This document shows positions 61,532 through 64,000 of a DNA stretch of 64,000 nt, in pieces. How positions within the stretch are numbered: the stretch's first letter is position 1; each line of letters starts with the position of its first letter. The DNA comes from Algoriphagus sp. AGSA1 (GTDB taxonomy: Bacteria; Bacteroidota; Bacteroidia; Cytophagales; Cyclobacteriaceae): assembly GCF_021390545.1 (NCBI RefSeq), contig NZ_JAJUWR010000029.1, forward strand, positions 1 to 64,000. Direction: 5' to 3'. The notes beneath the pieces are model-generated. The model did not search any database. It was not told the origin of the DNA and worked only from the letters and a program-made list of their open reading frames with translations. The position numbers and the translations under genes were made by a program.

Positions 61532-63184
61532 TTACTTTTGAACAATCAGTTTTTCCTGATAGACCTCATTAGAATTAACCAGATATACGATATAAATACC
61601 ATTTTTCAGATTATTTATATCCAGTTCATACCTACCCTGCACTTTTCTGTTGAAAAAAACATTATCTCCGGTCGAATTGAATATAAATAATTGATACAGT
61701 CCTTTTTCATCGGGGCATTCGATGGTCGTGGAAGAAGTTGCTGTATTTGGGAAAATACGCATATTTCCATGCGATACTTCCTTCATCTCTTCTTGGGTTT
61801 CCTGTTTTTCTCCCTCTAAACTCTCTTCCTCATTTATTTCCTTTTCTATTTCTTCAGTTTCCTCTTCTTCAGCTCGCATGCTATTACATTGTTGTTCCGG
61901 ATATCGGGCTACTCCAATAGTTCCCTGGATATTGGAGGTACAACCGGGAACACTTATGTTAACATGTAATGAACTACCATTATAGCCATCAAAAATAATA
62001 TATGGAAATCGGGTTCCCTGTCCATCAATAATAGTAGCATTTGTAACAGACCATGTATAGGTAGCATTTTCATAGAAAGGCACTTGGTAAGAATAACCGA
62101 TATTTGGACATACCACGTATGGGCCTTCAATTGTGACTGAAGACATATTCATTACTTCAAAAGTGGCCTCAAATGTACCGCAGTTTGGACGTACCCGAAT
62201 CGTCCCTCCACTGGACACATTTTTTTGCACCACCACGGAATTTGTGCCCTGGCCACTGATAATGGAATATCCTTGGGGAACTTCCCAGGTATAAGTATTG
62301 ATACCCGGTAAAGCATTAACAGTATAAGTAGAGGACTGATTAATGCACAGCTGTGAGTTACCAGTTATGGAGAAATTTACCGGAGTTATTCCAATATCAC
62401 TGATGAAACCAATCATTGTCCCTATCTGGAGAGGACTGAAGTTGTTGAAACACTGTGTAGGAGCATAGCTCATGATATTGGCGACATTTGGCTGCCAGTT
62501 CTCTCCCCAATTGTCCGTTCCTCCTATTGCGGTAAGGTAATTGCAGTTATTTACATAAGAAACATTAGGAAGCCTGCCAGCCCATACTAAGGCAGGATCA
62601 GCAGGTGTATCACAGAGAAAATCCCCGTTAACCTCACATTTTCTCTGCCCTATAGTACTGACGCAGGCAAGACCTTGTGTACGGGATCTGCTTACCGATT
62701 CTTGATAGCAGTCCCCGCAGTCTTCATTTTTATCATGGTTGTTGTTTCTTCCGGGATGGTGGGTATGGAACAATCCCAAGTTATGTCCAACTTCGTGGGC
62801 AAGTATTCCTGATATCACTTCCTCCGTCAGAAAAAATGTTTCCACAGCACTGGCATAATTCGGATTATACCAAGGGAATTGGGCACGGCCTCCCCAAGCA
62901 CCTGATTCAATCACAAAGTGAATATTTAATGCCCCGGGAATTCTATTGTTAGTAATATAAGTATTGTAAAATGCTGCTCCGTTATTGGCAAAATCACTAT
63001 TGTTGATCTCATCTACATCGCAGAGTAGATAAAAGCGGATATTGGTTTGTGAACTATAGAGATCATTAAGGCCTTCAATAACCTGCTCCAATTGAGCCAA
63101 GGTAATATTACCTGTACCATTGTTTTGCCGATAAATCCAGGCTTTTATTGGGATATAACGCAAAGATGTCTGATTGGAGACCAT
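61532..63184 (-). CDS. M43-family (pappalysin-like) metalloprotease with T9SS sorting domain, main part
   Basis: The 550-residue frame holds a zinc metalloprotease with HEVGHNLGLFH (HExxHxxGxxH), the Met-turn ANIMSYAPT, two Ig/PKD-like domains (about 260-410) and a type A C-terminal sorting domain (MRIFPNTATSSTTIE to YIVYLVNSNEVYQEKLIVQK). The frame itself has no signal peptide. One is found in the next upstream frame (63209-63493), which is in the same phase and is separated only by one TAA codon and 24 bases. The two together make a normal secreted protease. A terminator follows at 61481. Confidence 0.9.
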   Translation of the reverse strand: MVSNQTSLRYIPIKAWIYRQNNGTGNITLAQLEQVIEGLNDLYSSQTNIRFYLLCDVDEINNSDFANNGAAFYNTYITNNRIPGALNIHFVIESGAWGGRAQFPWYNPNYASAVETFFLTEEVISGILAHEVGHNLGLFHTHHPGRNNNHDKNEDCGDCYQESVSRSRTQGLACVSTIGQRKCEVNGDFLCDTPADPALVWAGRLPNVSYVNNCNYLTAIGGTDNWGENWQPNVANIMSYAPTQCFNNFSPLQIGTMIGFISDIGITPVNFSITGNSQLCINQSSTYTVNALPGINTYTWEVPQGYSIISGQGTNSVVVQKNVSSGGTIRVRPNCGTFEATFEVMNMSSVTIEGPYVVCPNIGYSYQVPFYENATYTWSVTNATIIDGQGTRFPYIIFDGYNGSSLHVNISVPGCTSNIQGTIGVARYPEQQCNSMRAEEEETEEIEKEINEEESLEGEKQETQEEMKEVSHGNMRIFPNTATSSTTIECPDEKGLYQLFIFNSTGDNVFFNRKVQGRYELDINNLKNGIYIVYLVNSNEVYQEKLIVQK

Positions 63185-63208
63185 ATTTTCCCTTATAGAT
63201 AAAATTTC

Positions 63209-63493
63209 TTAATTATCCCCAAGTCGGTTCAGGTAGTTTTCATCAATATTAAATCCCTCTTTAATGAGATTATCTACCAGTAACTGATTATTGCCAAAGA
63301 AAACAGCTTTTTTATAGTCATCCGGTTCGCTGACCGTTCCACAGAATGCTTCTAGGGGTTCCTTTTGCTCCTGACCGAATATAGAACCGGCACCAATAAA
63401 AGTGCAGATCAATAAAACAAAGAAAACTTTAGCCCGAGAGAATGGGAATAAAAGTGGGGCTTTTTGGAAATAATGTGTAAAAGATTGTTTCAT
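63209..63493 (-). CDS. N-terminal part of the M43 metalloprotease, cut by an in-frame stop
   Basis: The 94-residue frame has a signal peptide (VFFVLLICTFIGAGSIFGQ) and a short conserved pro-region with CGTVSEPDDYKKAVFFG and LIKEGFNIDENYLNRLGDN. The stop TAA is at 63209-63211. The frame continues after it (EILSIREN, then MVSNQTSLRYIPIKAWIY) without any other stop and runs into the protease. This is therefore the 5' end of the same gene. Translation could restart at 63184, but such a product would lack the signal peptide. Confidence 0.85.
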   Translation of the reverse strand: MKQSFTHYFQKAPLLFPFSRAKVFFVLLICTFIGAGSIFGQEQKEPLEAFCGTVSEPDDYKKAVFFGNNQLLVDNLIKEGFNIDENYLNRLGDN

Positions 63494-63552
63494 AGTTCTT
63501 ACTATTTTGGGTTAACAAATACATGTATTACAATATAAATTACTAGATTTCT

Positions 63553-64000
63553 CTAATTTCCTTTTATAATTTTCAATATCCACGGATATCTATGTGCCTG
63601 TGTGGATACAACTTCATTGTCGTCAAAATAGTAAATACCTGAAGTAGTATTGCCGGTATCCGGTAACCATTTATAACTGGTTACCAGCTCACCGTTGTAG
63701 AAAACTGCAATACCACCTTGCATCACATGGTTTTGTTCGGTAACTATTGATGTGGAATGAACTCTAAGCGTATCTATATCACTTTCGGAAAAGCGATATA
63801 GATAATAATAATCACGCTTAAGAGACTGTTCTTTGTATTCTATGGTTTCTTCTACGTTGCCCCCTACTATCATAGGACCGAAGAATGTATCTTCTTTCAT
63901 ACTAGAGAGCCCCACAGGAAGCCATTCGAATTCGTTTCCAAAAGGGATTAGGTTGCCATTATGGTCAAGTTGGGCATTTACGATTTCAACATAAGATTCG
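63553..64000 (-). CDS. Protein of unknown function (5' partial)
   Basis: The frame is open to the right edge, so the start is outside the window. The visible 149 residues include FGNEFEWLPVGLSSMKEDTF, YLYRFSESDIDTLRVHST and a final YPWILKIIKG. The pattern of short beta-strands suggests a secreted or lipoprotein domain. It reads in the same direction as the metalloprotease gene and ends 59 bases upstream of that gene's start. Function unknown. Confidence 0.75.
   Translation of the reverse strand, partial: ESYVEIVNAQLDHNGNLIPFGNEFEWLPVGLSSMKEDTFFGPMIVGGNVEETIEYKEQSLKRDYYYLYRFSESDIDTLRVHSTSIVTEQNHVMQGGIAVFYNGELVTSYKWLPDTGNTTSGIYYFDDNEVVSTQAHRYPWILKIIKGN

Overview
The window reads as chromosomal DNA of a Bacteroidota bacterium of the Cytophagales type; the gene set (type IX secretion cargo with PorP/SprF and PorE-like partners, GH95 and GH67 glycosidases, menaquinone genes, AddAB-type nuclease, many T9SS, lipoprotein and outer-membrane barrel proteins) and the repeat style resemble Algoriphagus and other Cyclobacteriaceae. 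That placement is inference from gene content. No tRNA, rRNA, CRISPR array, transposase or phage gene was found.

Layout. 1-6.7 kb: a giant T9SS surface protein with a 255-bp tandem repeat array, followed by its SprF-like and PorE-like partners. 6.8-8.3 kb: a lone histidine-kinase-ATPase-like fragment and about 1.1 kb of gene-free DNA. 8.3-13.6 kb: secreted or periplasmic proteins on the minus strand, including a nitrilase-fold protein that lacks the catalytic cysteine, a GH95 fucosidase with an odd 5' end, and a TlpA-type thioredoxin. 13.9-16.2 kb: Tex. 16.2-18.7 kb: a repeat-dense accessory stretch with two lipoprotein genes that share promoter and signal peptide but not the mature protein, many hairpin repeats, and two orphan signal-peptide starts. 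18.7-26.1 kb: FtsX-type permease, luciferase-like monooxygenase, Cys-rich copper-storage protein and a large TonB-receptor-like barrel. 26.5-29.5 kb: a self-cleaving XRE/S24 regulator with a small partner, convergent with a membrane TIR-domain protein and a hypothetical gene. 29.5-34.4 kb: DUF2141, MenE and MenB (menaquinone), DJ-1, alpha/beta hydrolase and VOC genes. 34.5-36.7 kb: GH67 alpha-glucuronidase. 36.8-42.9 kb: AddA- and AddB-like recombination helicase-nuclease pair. 43-50 kb: mostly secreted, barrel and lipoprotein genes, including a GSDH-PKD-cytochrome c-carbohydrate-binding fusion. 50-53.5 kb: DbpA-like helicase, VOC, GNAT and a single-domain response regulator. 53.7-55.6 kb: groES-groEL. 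56.6-61.1 kb: the operon miaB - sigma54 activator - lptE - TPR-like protein - secG. 61.2-64 kb: a 3' remnant of dinB abutting a M43 metalloprotease gene split by an in-frame stop codon, then a partial gene running off the window.

How they fit: the first operon builds and exports a surface adhesin; the miaB-secG operon links envelope biogenesis (LptE, SecG) with an enhancer-binding regulator; a good -24/-12 element lies upstream of groES. The least ordinary places are the 16-18.7 kb leader-cassette and hairpin locus, the TIR/S24 locus at 26.5-29.5 kb, and the disrupted dinB/metalloprotease junction at the right end.
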